In this document: positions 1-11,880 of the stretch, one piece after another | How the letters are laid out: every line of letters starts with the position of its first letter | Position numbering within the stretch: position 1 is the stretch's first letter | DNA from: Agapanthus africanus | Lineage: Eukaryota > Streptophyta > Magnoliopsida > Asparagales > Amaryllidaceae | Direction of reading: 5' to 3' | DNA: 64,000 nt | Assembly: GCA_030015575.1 (NCBI GenBank) | Contig: CM057339.1 | Location: 700,736,761-700,800,760, forward strand | Notes under the pieces: model-generated | What the model was told of the DNA's origin: nothing | Database searches by the model: none | The model's input: the letters and a program-made list of their open reading frames with translations, nothing else | Made by a program: the position numbers and the translations under genes

Positions 1-1550
1 TTTGAGTTTTCTTTGAAAATCAAAAATCAAGAGTTGAAAGTATCGGTATAACAATGGTATTTATTTAAGGAAAATGTATTGCGCACTTTAAGAATAGTGA
101 AAATTGGGGTCCTTTCTAGAACACTAGAAAAAAAATCAGAAAATGGCAAGACATAGAGTAGTTAAGTGAGAAATAAAAATAAATAAATAAACAATACATG
201 ATGTGAGAATCTTAGCTAACTATCCTTAAAAAAAATAGCTTCAATTTTAATCTTCCGATTTTAATTCCGCAAAATCTTCCATATAATCCTGAACGGAAGG
301 GCTCCTCATCTGATTTCGATAAAGTGTTGGTCCATGATTCAATCTTATTCATAGTCAGGAAAGATCATTTAGCCACGTCATGCTGAAAAAACAAAATAGG
401 AAATCTAATTGTTGGCAGAAAATAGGAGTATGAACTCTTGATTTTTTTCACTTTTTGCTCAAGTTCACATGAATAGACCGATCCATAACAAGGATTGCAT
501 TCGGATATATAGATATATATTATTAATATTTTTCGGATATAAATACAGAGATAGTTTTGGCAATATTATTTGCATCTGGATGTGGATATCAAGATATACA
601 AAATCGGATATAGACCTATTGCGACGTAGGTCAAGACTAGAGTCTGGCCAAAACCTTCACTTTCACATGTATGTATACGCATTCAGTAGCGTGCCCCCAC
701 TGTATTAAGATCTTTTATTACATGCAGGGGTGCATGTAATGTATATGTTACAAGAGTAAATCGTAACTGAAAAACAAAGTGGCATCATGGTCCAAGCCTT
801 GGGTTACTTTTACCCTCAAACAAGTCTTCGCTCTGCAAGTTAGAGTCCTCGGTTGTTTGTTATCCCTTTAACCTTTTGCAAATTAAAACTACAAATATTA
901 AATTAAAATTATTTGAGAAGTTATGGACTACTCATGAAAAGCATGAGCACATGCATAATCTCACCATCCATTTGTGAATAGACGGTGAGATGAATTTTTT
1001 ATCTCACGGTCCATTGGTTAAGTGATGGACGCTTCTCATCAATAAGATAAAACAGTAATGTCTCCGCTAAATTTGGTACTAAAGACGTTTCACACGATTA
1101 AGTAAATTTCCATTTACCGCTAAATGAGCAAAGTAAACAACTCCCATTTTATTATATTGATGATCATCCTTAATCCAGAGACATTCTCAACTACGAACGC
1201 TAACAACACTTTGAAATTTCTTAGTTATAGCTTACATATTCCTTTAATATATCTTATTCTTGACTAAGGTTTGATTAATGGCGTAGTGTTACTTAGACCT
1301 TTTTTCAATAAATTTACAATTCAACTTCTTGCATCTAAGTCCCATTAAGTCACAACTCGAAAATAGATTAACATGCATTTCTTCTAATATAATAGACTGG
1401 CTTTAGAAATAAATTAAATAATCAAAATTTTCTCTTCCTAAATTATTTGAACCCTCGTAAAGCTCAACTCTATAAAGAAGCAATGATCCTAACTTAACAA
1501 CTTTTATTCAAATATTTAATACTAACTCCAACAATTTTGAATTATAGAAG
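1..1550. other. AT-rich region without recognised genes
   Basis: I see no coding signal longer than chance and no recognisable repeat end. The sequence is AT-rich with short A and T runs. It ends directly at the AAG target duplication of the CACTA element, so it is the flank into which that transposon inserted. It could hold an unrecognised old element or distal regulatory DNA. Confidence 0.6.
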
Positions 1551-1580
1551 CACTACTACAATATGGGGTTGCCCCTACGG
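1551..1580 (+). repeat. CACTA left terminal inverted repeat
   Basis: A 30-bp end beginning CACTACTACA and finishing GCCCCTACGG. It pairs with 21662-21691 with four mismatches (positions 9, 12, 13 and 14). The preceding AAG (1548-1550) is the target duplication. Confidence 0.95.
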
Positions 1581-1761
1581 CTACAGGAATCCGTAGGAGC
1601 AACTTTTTATTGCCCCTACGGACTAATCAGTAGGTCCCCATAGTTGTTCCTACGGTGTCCTACGTTTTAATTTTAAAATATTAAATCATAATTTGTTGTT
1701 TGGCCCTACGAAGCCGTAAACAAATGACATACGGTGAAGTCCGTAGGGGCATATAAATGAG
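1571..1761. repeat. CACTA left subterminal repeat region
   Basis: Several direct and inverted copies of CCTACGG/CCGTAGG lie here, usually as GCCCCTACGG or CCGTAGGGGC. In En/Spm elements such arrays are binding sites for the TNPA-like protein and are needed in cis for excision; that role is inferred from the family. Confidence 0.85.
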
Positions 1762-1779
1762 TATTTAATATAAGAAGGC

Positions 1780-2035
1780 ACAGAAAAGCACTACGCCTCG
1801 ATCTCGTTCCCAAAATTCTCTCTCAATCTGTCCCCCGTGTCTTGATCTCGTTCCCGCGCCTCCAATTTTTTCCTCTTCGCCACCGCCCGCGGCCTGCCAC
1901 CGCCCTCGTTCCCGAAACTTCCTCGTCGACTTTCTCGTCGCCACCGCCCGCGAGCCGTCGCCGATTGCGTCGTCGACCACCGGTCTCCTCCGTCGTCTCC
2001 TCCACCGCCCGCTACAGATTAGTAAATCTCCAATT
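1780..2035 (+). other. GC- and CT-rich segment, possible promoter/5' UTR
   Basis: A pyrimidine- and CG-rich block between the subterminal repeats and the G-rich tract. It can be read as a Pro/Arg/Ser-rich peptide in more than one frame and on both strands, which is typical of base composition rather than real coding. It may be the promoter or untranslated leader of the transposase transcript, or a captured host gene edge. Confidence 0.35.
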
Positions 2036-2590
2036 ACTTATAATTTTGATGATATTAGGGCTAGGGTTCTTGGTTCTGCAGGGGTCGGGTAGGGGCCTGA
2101 GGGTTAGGGTTAAGCATCGGGTTCTGCAGGGGTCGGTTGGGGTTGGGGTACGGTTGGGGTCAGGGTTCGGTTGGGGTTGGGGTTGGGGTTGGGGTTCGGT
2201 TGGGGTTGGGGCTAGGGTTAGGGATAATTAGTTGGGCTTAGGTTTAGGGTAATTAGGGCTAGGGTTAGGGTTTGGTTCAGGTTTAGGGTTAGAGGCTAGG
2301 GTTAATTAGAGGGTAGGGTTAATTTGGATTAATTAGTGATAATATGAAAGGGTTAGAGTGTTGATTAGGGTTAATTTGGTTAATTTGGGTAAATTGGGTT
2401 AAGTTTGGGTTGATTAAGATTAATTAGGTTAATTTGAGTTAATTAGGTTAAGTTTAGGTTGATTAGGGTTAATTTGGGTAATTTGGGTAAATTGGGTTAA
2501 GTTTGGGTTAATTAGGGATAATTTGTGTTAGGGTAACGATTATGGTTAATTGTGGTTAATTAGGTTAATTTGGATTATTTAGGGTTAGAG
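2036..2590 (+). repeat. Degenerate telomere-like G-rich repeats
   Basis: The plus strand carries many TTAGGG and TTGGGG units (densest at about 2040-2300, including several GGGGTT in a row), grading into GGTTAATT-type units up to about 2590. The arrangement is irregular and differs from the plant telomere unit TTTAGGG. It lies inside the CACTA element, so it is an internal simple repeat and not a chromosome end. Confidence 0.8.
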
Positions 2591-2730
2591 TTTATGGTGT
2601 ACTAGTTCATTGCAGTAGGATACTCGATGATAACGTAAACGTACAATTTTACCGTAAACGCAAGAAAAATTTACCCTAAACTTGAAATTTCGAACCTTTA
2701 ATAACGAAACGTAAATGTAAAACCACAAAA

Positions 2731-3934
2731 AACGCATCATTAGAGAGTGATTCAAGATGTTCAAGTTAAAATTAATATATGATACTCGACGATAATATAA
2801 AACTTTCATATTCTCATCGATACTCATATATGAAACTCAAAGCGCCACTTAGTCCACATCTATCGGTTAATATACGTTCGATGTTCGTCGTGACATAAAA
2901 CTATACGAAGGTTGTTAAATATCGGACGGTATAGCTCGGTACTAACAACCGTCGTGTAGTCTATGTGACGAGAAGATTCAATCATATGATAACCGATAGA
3001 TTTGTCCCGTGTGGACAAGTTAGGAATGTATAAAGCAAACACCTGCATTCACTTGTGTTTTCATCCATTTCGAGATATTTCGTCGGTACTTTTCCGCTGG
3101 TTCTCCGTGTACAAAGATAGATTAGATGTTCATTTCAACGTAGTTTCACAGCTTTGAAATGATTATCTATTCTATTACAGTGTACTCGGAGAACAGCGGG
3201 GAGGTGCTGCCGAAATTTACTCGAAACGGTTGAAAGCACAAGCGAATGGATGTCCTCTCTATACATTCTTCATGGGATAGAAGCCTTACCCCCGATAGCC
3301 GAAACACACACATACAACACGAATACACAACAAACGCATTATTAGAGAGTGATTCAAGATGTTCAAGTTAAAACCAATATATGATACTCGATGATAATAT
3401 GAAACTTTCATATTCTCATCGATACTCATATATGAAACTCAAAGCGCCACTTAGTCCCCGTCTATCAGTTAACATACGTTCGATATTCGTCGTGACATAG
3501 AACTATAAAAAGGTTGTTAAATATCGGACGGTATAACTCGATACTAACAACCGTCGTGTAGTTTATATGACGAGAAGATTCAATCGTATGATAACCGATA
3601 GATTTGTCCCGTGTGGACAAGTTACGAATGTATAAAGCAAACACCTGCATTCACTTGTGTTTTCATCAATTTCAATATATTTCGTCGGTACTTTTCTGCT
3701 GGTTCTCCGTGTACAAAGATAGATTAGATGTTCATTTCAACGTTGTTTCACAGCTTTGAAATGATTATCTATTCTATTATAGTGTACTCGGAGAACAGCG
3801 TGGAGATGCTGCCGAAATTTACTCGAAACGGTTGAAAGCACAAGCGAATTGGTGTCCGCTCTATACATTCTTAATGGGATAGAACCCTTACCCACGACAG
3901 CCGAAACACACACATACAACACGAATACACAACA
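2731..3934 (+). repeat. 602-bp tandem duplication upstream of transposase
   Basis: Two adjacent copies, 2731-3332 and 3333-3934, begin AACGCAT and run through the same landmarks at a constant offset of 602 bases (for example TGTACTCGGAGAAC at 3181 and 3783). The copies differ at scattered positions, so the duplication is not brand new. Short open frames in each copy are shadows of each other and resemble no family I know. The block ends about 250 bp before the transposase start. Confidence 0.9.
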
Positions 3935-4190
3935 AACGCATGCATAGCACATACACACTAACAACCCTACACTTAAGCGAAATCATAAATTGAAACACAC
4001 ATATATAGAAAACAACTCATACATGGGCATCCTCAAATCTAATTTTGATTATCAATAATTTATTCTTTTCAACAACAAACGCACACACAAAGCATATACA
4101 CGGATTTTCTCCTTTGTCAGCAACCATCCCGTTCTTAGATTTCTCAATATAGTCATCATAACCTACAATTTATATGTTATACAGTCTAAC

Positions 4191-7100
4191 ATGGCCCATG
4201 AGTACGTCAGAGTTAAGGACTGGATGTATGTGGATTAGCAACAACGTATGCAATCTAAGTTTTTCGTAGGAGTTGCTGCTTTTATTGAATTTGCACGCGC
4301 ACATAATAAGATCGTGATAGAGAAGATTCTCTGCCCGTGCGATAGATGTGGGAATAAGTACTGGCAGAAGGTAGAATTGGCAGAGCTTCATATCGTAAAA
4401 CATGGTTTTACTAGACTTTATACAACTTGGTTATATCACGGCGAAGGAGAAGAACACAGTAATACGGCAGAAGAAGAAGGAAAAGAAGATAATGCGGCAG
4501 GAGAAGAAGGAGAAGACGATAATGCGACAGAAGAAGAAGACGGTAATTTCTTTCCATCTGAAGAAATGGAGAATATGGTAGAGGCCGCCCTAGGTGAATC
4601 TATTCGTACTGAAGATGACATTCCTTCCGGTCAAGGACTGCGTGCAGATAAATATGAAAATTTCATGAATGATGCTAGAAAACCAATTTATGAGAATGCA
4701 AAGTATTCCACCCTCTCATGGTTCGTCCAACTTTTCCATATTAAGTGCCTAAATGGATGGAGCAACAAGTCATTCACAATACTTCTTTCGTTCTTCAAAG
4801 ATTCTATGCCCCCGGGAAATAACGTGCCCGACAGTTGGTACAGAGCCCAAAAGATGATATCTGATTTGGGTCTGAAGTGTGAGAAGATTCAAGCATATCC
4901 TAAAAATTGCGTATTGTACCGGAAAGAGAATTTAAATTTGAAAGAGTGTCCAACATGCGGAGAGGCCAGGTATAAGCCGAAAGATTTTGATAAGAAGCCC
5001 GATATACCTGTCAAGATAGCACGATATTTTCCCATAACACAGAGGCTGCAGAGGCTATTCAGGTGCAAGAAAACAGCCGAGGCAATAATTTAGCATCACC
5101 GTGCTCCTCCAACTGAAGATGGAAAAATGAGTTATCCAAGAAATTCACCGGCATGGAAGGATTTCGATAGGAGGCACGCAATATTCAATAGCGATCCTCG
5201 CAATGTCAGGCTCGGACTGGATAGTGATAGCTTCTGCCCATTCAACTATATAGCTGGAAGCCACAGCACATGGCCCGTTGTAATGATAGTTTATAATCTG
5301 TCGCCTTAGTTAGCTATGGACCAATCATACTTTATGATACCTCTTCTTATCGATGGACCAAACTCACCGGAAAACAATATCGACGTCTATCTCCGACCTC
5401 TGATCAAGGAGTTAAAATCATTGTTCATTGATGGTGTAGAGACTTACGATGCAAATACAAATACAACCTTCATACTGGGTGCGACTTTAATGTGGACAAT
5501 TAATGACTTTCCTGCGTATGGAATGCTATCAGGTTGGTCCGTACATGGTCACAAAGCATGTCCTCATTGCCATCAACATACAACATAGAAATTCTTGAAT
5601 TTTAGCAGGAAGGTTTGTTATTGCGGCCATCGACGTTTCCTGTCTTTAGAACACCCCTACAGGTTAGATGATGTTCACTTTGATGGTCATCAGGAGCTTC
5701 GTGGACCTCTAGCCCCATTGTCCAGAGAGGACGTGACTGCTCAGTGGGATGGTTAAAATAATATGACCTTCAGGATGGATCCGACAAAACAGGTCAAACC
5801 ACCATTCTGAAACAGGTTAAGCATTTTCTTCGAGCTTCCGTACTGGTTAACAAATTTAGTGCGTCATTGTCTAGACGTCATGCACATAGAGAAGGGAGTA
5901 TCCGAGCACGTACTCAACTTGCTTCTTTGTAAAAACGGGAAATCGAAAGACAATCTTAATGCTCGGATGGATCTACAGGACTGGGGAATTAGAAGTGAAT
6001 TGCATCCTAAACCGGTAGCGGGTAAACCAGGCAAGTTTTTATTTCCCAATGCAGCTTATCATATGTCACAATCGGAGAAGAAAAGATTCCTGAAGGTGTT
6101 GCATGATTTGAAAGTTCCCACAGGTTTCTCAGGATCATTCAGCAAGAAGATAAAAATTGTGAAATGCAAGATCGATGGGCTGAAAAGTCATGATCACCAT
6201 GTTATTATGGATCACCTTCTCCCATTATCCCTCAGGACTTCCTTCCCCGAATCGGTTGGTCTATTAATCAATGACCTATGTTGTTTTTCAGAGAATTATG
6301 CGCTAAAACACTGGATGTTATGACGCTGGAGAAACTAGAAAATTCTATTGCATTGATACTTTGCAAGTTTGAGCGTATTTTCTCACCATCATTCTTAGAT
6401 ATCATAATACACCTGACGGTTCATCTTGCAACTGAGGCTAAGTTAGTCGGACCGGTACAATATCGATGGATGTATCCCGTCGAGAGGTACGTGGAATTTT
6501 TCGTTTCGCGCAATTAGTAAAATTATTGTTGTCCTGCATGCCCGTATTTATTTATTTAACATATTTTTCTTTAGGTAGCTCTACACTCTTAAAAAGTATA
6601 TACGCAATAGAAATCGACCAGAGGGTTCTATCATGCAAGGTTATCTTCTAAATGAAGCAACCATATTTTGTTCCCGCTATCTGGACGGGAACATTGAGAC
6701 GAGACTTAACCGGTCTCGAAGAATTCAGGACGGGCCATATGGTAAAGCCGATTATAAGAGGGTGGACACTATGTTTATCAATAAGATATACCGGTTTATC
6801 CTCCTCTATAGCGCATGTCTTGAAAAAATTAGAGGGTATGTTTTTTGTATTAATTGTTATATTTGTATTTATGTGTATGAAATGATATAATATTAATGTC
6901 ATAATTTATTGTCGAGAACGGAATTCATTTTAACGAGGCACGTGAGGGACATCCTGATTGGAACGATGAACGATTGGAAAAATATCATCAGGATATTTTT
7001 TACGATTGGGTTGCAGATCATTTAAGTTATTTGAATAACATGTTATTGCTATCGGTTTTAATCTAAACTTATATCGTTATGTATTTGTCGTAAAATTTAT

Positions 7101-7762
7101 TTTGTTAGATCCACGATCCGAACTTGTCTGCATCATTAGAGAGTGTCTCAAGATGTTTAACTCAGTTTCCTAGTGTGAAGGTTGCATATTATAAAGGATT
7201 CGGTGTCCTTGGATACAAATTCGAATTTAATGACATATAAACATCTAGAACCGCTCAGAATAGTGGGATTGCAACGGTAGGATCGGATGGTGTGATTTAT
7301 TATGGATACTTAAATTGTATACTCGACATCCAATATCCCGGACGATCAGAACCCTTTTACATATTTCAGTGTATTTGGTATGATACACGAACCGATACTG
7401 ATAAGTGGAGAAGCAATCTTGGGACTTGGAAAGATGAATATGGATTGACCAGTGTGAACACACTTCGATTTTACGGTCAGGAGGATCCGTTTATCTTTCC
7501 AAACCAAGCGTTCCAAATATACTACTCACAGTGTTTGAAGCATTCGGGATAGAGCGTCGTATGCCGTTGGAAACTCAGGGATATTTACAATGTCCCAGAA
7601 TTCTAGGACAGCGATGAGAATGAAGAAGAGAGAAGACTTAGAGTGCTCCGACCGTCTATTTCGAAAGACGGGTTTTCTTCGGCTGATCATGAAGTTACGT
7701 GGGTTAGAGATGATATCGATGATGAAATCCAAGTAGATATGTCTAATGCGTCCACGAAATAA
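4191..7762 (+). pseudogene. TNP2-type CACTA transposase (TNPD-like), degraded
   Basis: This is the catalytic transposase gene of the CACTA element. In order I see a transposase-associated domain (start at 4191; CPCDRCGNKYW and VKHGF...YTTWLYHGE), an acidic Glu-rich linker, a Transposase_21/tnp2 core (about 4640-6250, with GHRRFLSLEHPYR, SIFFELPYW and RHCLDVMHIEKGV), a DUF4218 region (LEKLENSIALILCKFERIF and QYRWMYPVERY) and a DUF4216 region (about 7250-7540, with QNSGIATVGSDGVIYYGY and QEDPFIFPNQAFQIYY). An intron is probable at 6491-6578, because splicing joins VERY to LYTLKKYIRNRNRPEGSI. In-frame stops occur at 4236, 5091, 5307, 5586, about 5754 and about 5808. A frameshift lies near 6285. 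The reading frame closes after VRDDIDDEIQVDM at 7762. Confidence 0.92.
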
Positions 7763-7875
7763 AAAAGGTTATCAGTAATGTTATATTATTACTTCACATT
7801 TTACGATCTATACATATATAACATGCATATGTAATGATTGTCTAATGCGTACACGAACCGTTTTATCTAGATTTG

Positions 7876-10702
7876 ATGACGACGACGGGAGCAGCGAGGG
7901 GCGGCAGGAGCTCCAGCCGCGGCACCGGCAGAGGCAGAGGCAGAGCGGTTCTGCCACCCGGAGAGCTGCATAGGGAGCTTCAGAGGGCTGGTCTTGCACC
8001 CTGATCGGAGACCCCTTCGGATGCCTCCTTCCGTGTGGACTTTGCCACACCTACAGGTATATTGCACGCATATTCATTTTGAATGTAATATCTATTATAG
8101 ATATACATGCATATTCATGTCAAAATTACTTACATAGTCAATATTTGATTGTCTAGCTGTTGATGGTGCGTCCACATCAGGGACAAAGGCCACTCCCGCA
8201 CCTCCAGGTATGTTACAGCCCTATTCATTTTGAATGTAATATTATAGATATACATGCATATTCATGTCAAAATTACTTACATAGTCAATGTTTGATTGTC
8301 TAGCTGTTGGTGCGTCCACATCAGGGACAGAGGCCACTCCCGCACCTCCAGGTATGTTTATATATCATATAGTGCATGTATATTGATTTAGAATGCTATA
8401 TCATAAATATACATACATTCTTTTTGCTCTTACGTACTTACATCAGGGGCAGAGCCCACCACCGCACCTGCGGGAATGTTTACATCAAGTGCAGGGGCCA
8501 CTCCCGTCACTTCTATATGCTCCGCTCAGTCTGCAGGTTTGTATGAATAAATATAAAATATTTATTCATTTTACATATCCTTTAAATACTCATGTAATTT
8601 TATCGATATTTATTTTCTAGTTGGAGGGAATACGTCCATGTCTGGGTCACCGGCTGTTCTTCACCGGAGGAACTATCGTCCCGCTCGTGCTACTGCCCGA
8701 GCCCAGGCTCGTGCTTCTGTCGCCGGAGGTATATATCACACTTCAATTTTCGTTAAACCTTGATTTCTTAATACCACTTTGTCTTAATATTGATTGTCAT
8801 GATATTTCTTGTAGACGCAGGGCATCCCCATGCCGAGAGGAGGACTCGAGGCCCGAATCAGTCTCATAGGCTGAGGCCCGACAGAGCCAGGGGGAGGTAG
8901 CATTCCCCCTCTTCTTTACCCCTTATTATCTCTATAACGGCGATTATACCGAGAGGTTCGGCCGGTATATGGGGGATGAGAGCCGCCTCATGAAGAAGTA
9001 TCCACTTCACGTTGAGTGGGGCGACTAGCACCAGTGCTCATTTGCCCTCTTCTTGGATCAGGCCCGGGTATTAATATATAGTTTCATTCGACTTACCCAA
9101 TATATTTATTATTATTTAACACTTGAAATTTAATAACATTGTTTTTTTTGTATTTGCGGTTGGATTAGGATTTTCAGCATGTACCCGACCCTGATCATCC
9201 TGGGAGGGTGCCCGATCTTCACGCTCTGTACCATGGACTGATGAAGAACATGCAATCAAAGGTCCGATACAATAGGAACGAGCTGAAGATCGACTGCTAT
9301 TCCCTATGTATGACGACCCCCAAGGCAGAGAGAGCGGCCCTGCTACATACTCCGGCCTTTGCGAGAGTCAACGTAGATACATGGCCTCTATTGTGCCAAT
9401 ATTTCTACTCTCGGCGCAAATAGGTATGTATTTTAAATGTAATTCATTGTTTAGTATATAATTTATTTTTTGTGTTGCTTAATTAGAAAACTAAATCTGA
9501 ATGTGTTGTGCAGAAACAGGCGAATCAAAATAAAGAGAATAGGAAGTCGGCAAAGAGGGGTCGCCCCACTTATACAGGTGGCTCGAGGAATATTACTCGT
9601 GCCATGGAGGCATCGGTAAATTACAATAGATCTATTTTAATATAATGTGAACTTAAGAGTTATTTTATAATAAATATAAAATTTTGGCGAATTTCAGAGA
9701 GCTCAGACCCTGGCTCAGGGTGGTACACCGAGCGTGCTGTCCGCTTATCTTTCCGTCCATGGCACCTCGACAGATCCCGCCACAGGCGAGCTTCGATACC
9801 CCGACACCGCTACCCAGGAGTATTGCGTAAGTGTTAATATTTATTCAACCCCTATTTGAAATTTTTGTTTTGAAAAGTTTAAATTTAAATGATATACTTA
9901 TATTTTACTGGTTAATGTGGGTGTAGGAGTGAGTGGTTGAGCAGGACGAGGCATCGGGGATCGATTTTACTGGATAGAACGATCCGATGCTGCTGACCCC
10001 AGTCCTAAACGCCGCATACGGAGGGCACCATGGAGGTTGGGAGAGAGGCCGGGGACTGGGTCCTAGCAGGGCCCATATGAGGTTGGACTCCACTCCGGCG
10101 GTTACTTCCTCTATCTCCCGTGAGCAACGTCTAGAGCAAGAACTTGACATCTTGAAGGCCACCGTCCAGGAGTTGAAGGAGATGATGGTATGTATACTAC
10201 TTAATAGTAAAATATTATGTCATATTATAGATAGCAACATATCCAATATTAGTACGTAGCCTGAACTTATTTGGTTGTAGACTTAGCTTTGATTAATCAT
10301 ATATACATAGAACTGTGTAATTAAAATAAACTATGGTTTTCCAAACTAGATATTCATAGATTGGGGTTTCGCAATAACCTGATAATGATACGAATTCGAC
10401 TAATATACAGTTCTTACTCGTTTATCACATGCAAAACTGAACAGATGCGACATGGTACTTCGGATGAGGCTCCACATGCATCTCCTTCGGCTCCTACAGC
10501 TCCACAGCCCGCTCAGACTCCCGCAGCTGCGGCTCCACAAGCCACTACCTCGACTGAGGTTGCGCAGACCAGCTCCACAGCTCCACATCCCGCTCAGACT
10601 CCCACACCGTCCGCATTGCTCGAGTTGTTGACTCAGGGTTTATCCGAGGAGTAGATGCGCCAGATTACAGCGATTATCAGAGGTGGAGCTGAACCGAGCT
10701 AG
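7876..10702 (+). pseudogene. Second CACTA gene, Ptta/En/Spm (TNPA-like) accessory protein, degraded
   Basis: A multi-exon gene follows the transposase on the same strand. Exon 1 (7876-8056) encodes an RG-rich start. Phase-1 exons 8157-8207, 8304-8351, 8447-8536 and 8621-8728 then read through in one frame. Later exons carry the plant Ptta/En/Spm signature: the stretch with VPDPDHPGRVPDLHALYHG and WPLLCQYFYS (about 9170-9420), then NQNKENRKSAKRGRPTYTGG (about 9520-9610). Near the end are a leucine-rich coiled-coil-like segment (EQRLEQELDILKATVQELKE) and a Pro/Ala/Thr-rich tail. Stops interrupt at about 8005, 9421 and 10652, and the frame is lost near 8900. The last exon continues past the 10652 stop to a stop at 10700-10702. 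The family role, binding subterminal repeats, is inferred. Confidence 0.82.
8057..8351 (+). repeat. Tandemly duplicated intron-exon module
   Basis: Two head-to-tail units, 8057-8207 and 8208-8351, each consist of an intron of about 96-100 bp followed by a micro-exon (51 and 48 bp). The micro-exons encode AVDGASTSGTKATPAPP and AVGASTSGTEATPAPP. Intron and exon sequences are both nearly identical between units, and the exon lengths are multiples of three, so the duplication kept the frame. Confidence 0.88.
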
Positions 10703-10975
10703 GGTAGCTTTTTGATTTTTATATTTTAAACATGTATTTACTTATATGATATATATTGTATATATTTTGGACGATATTTATGGTGTTCATATTGATTTAG
10801 ATTGATATCGTATTCTGCTTGTTGATTTCTTTTGTATATTATGCGTGAGATGTTGATTATGAATACTTCTGTATATATTCTGCTTGTTGATTACTTTCAT
10901 ATACGATTTATATATTATTGTGTACAGGGCGAGGAGAAAACAGACAACCCTTTTTTTAAAAAAAAACTGATAATA
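10703..10975 (+). other. AT-rich 3' flank of accessory gene
   Basis: No coding signal. This AT-rich stretch between the end of the second gene and the right subterminal repeats probably contains its 3' UTR. A short decayed duplication of TTCTGCTTGTTGATT occurs twice near 10810-10890. Confidence 0.5.
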
Positions 10976-11191
10976 TGTCCCTACGGATTAATCCGTAGGT
11001 ATAAATATTGCACCTACTGTTTAATCCGTAGGGTCCAACTTTGCCCCTACACATTTATTCGTAGGGACAATATATCAGGATACCTGATATTTTGACCCTA
11101 TGGACTCAGTAACAGGGGTTAGGTTTGTCCCTACGGAGTAATTCGTAGGGGCATAGCTTTACCCCTACAAATTTACCCGTAGGGACAAAAT
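10976..11191. repeat. CACTA right subterminal repeats, part 1
   Basis: Repeated CCCTACGG...CCGTAGGG pairs spaced a few bases apart; one unit (CCTACGGATTAATCCGTAGG) is a perfect 20-bp palindrome. The array is cut by insertion of the gypsy element and resumes at 21350. Confidence 0.88.
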
Positions 11192-11757
11192 ATCAGTGTA
11201 ACACCCGAGCCCAATGCTACTAACTGCAGTTACCGTTTGAACGTAGTATGGCACTTATTTCATTCATCTTGCTTGATTGTTACTTATTGTAATTTTACCC
11301 CGTTAATTCATTTCTGCATATAACAATTTATGACATCTAAAATAAAATTAAAAATATTCATCTTGGCCTGCTTGACACCCCTAACCCTGTTGTAGCGTCC
11401 GTGCGTCGTGTTCTCGTCCCGTTCAGTGAAACGGGCGAGTTTGGACGGCTACGCGCACATACGTGTGTCCATTTTGGGGGTATGCTTTTTGATTGTAAAA
11501 TACTTCATTTCCACTTTGGATCCCGCCTAAAATTTTATTATTTCAATTTTGAATTTTTGGACCCGATCCGGGCGCAATTTGGAAATGTTTTACTTTGCGC
11601 CAAAATCCCATTTTCTATATATTTTAAACCGTCATATTTTTTTTAAAACCTTATACTATATTTTACTTATACTTATAAATCTTTTAAATATTTTCCTAAC
11701 CTCACGAATTTCCGTTCCCAGCCAATCAGCCTCTTCTTTTTCCGTGGGCCCCACATC

Positions 11758-11880
11758 CTCACTCTCTCTCTCCTCTCTCCCCCCGTCTCTATCTCTCTCT
11801 CCCCTATATATCTCTCTCTCCCCCCCCACGTATCTCTCTCTCTCCCCTATCTCTCTCTCTCTCCCCTCTCGCTAACCTCC
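11758..11880 (+). repeat. CT microsatellite in gypsy LTR
   Basis: Imperfect (TC)n with C runs. The 3' LTR holds a shorter version at about 18858-18950. A pyrimidine tract just before a gene-like ATG in an LTR could be part of the transcribed leader. Confidence 0.85.

Noticed and set aside
1842-2231. 129-codon open frame as a host gene exon
   Set aside because: Driven by CT-rich and then G-repeat composition; other frames and the opposite strand are also open and no domain is visible.
2036-2590. Chromosome end (true telomere)
   Set aside because: Units are irregular, not TTTAGGG, and the tract lies inside a bounded CACTA element with sequence on both sides.
2731-3934. CRISPR-like or satellite array
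   Set aside because: Only two units of 602 bp without spacers; a simple tandem duplication.
4436-4621. Ser-rich minus-strand open frame
   Set aside because: It is the antisense shadow of the Glu-rich linker of the transposase.
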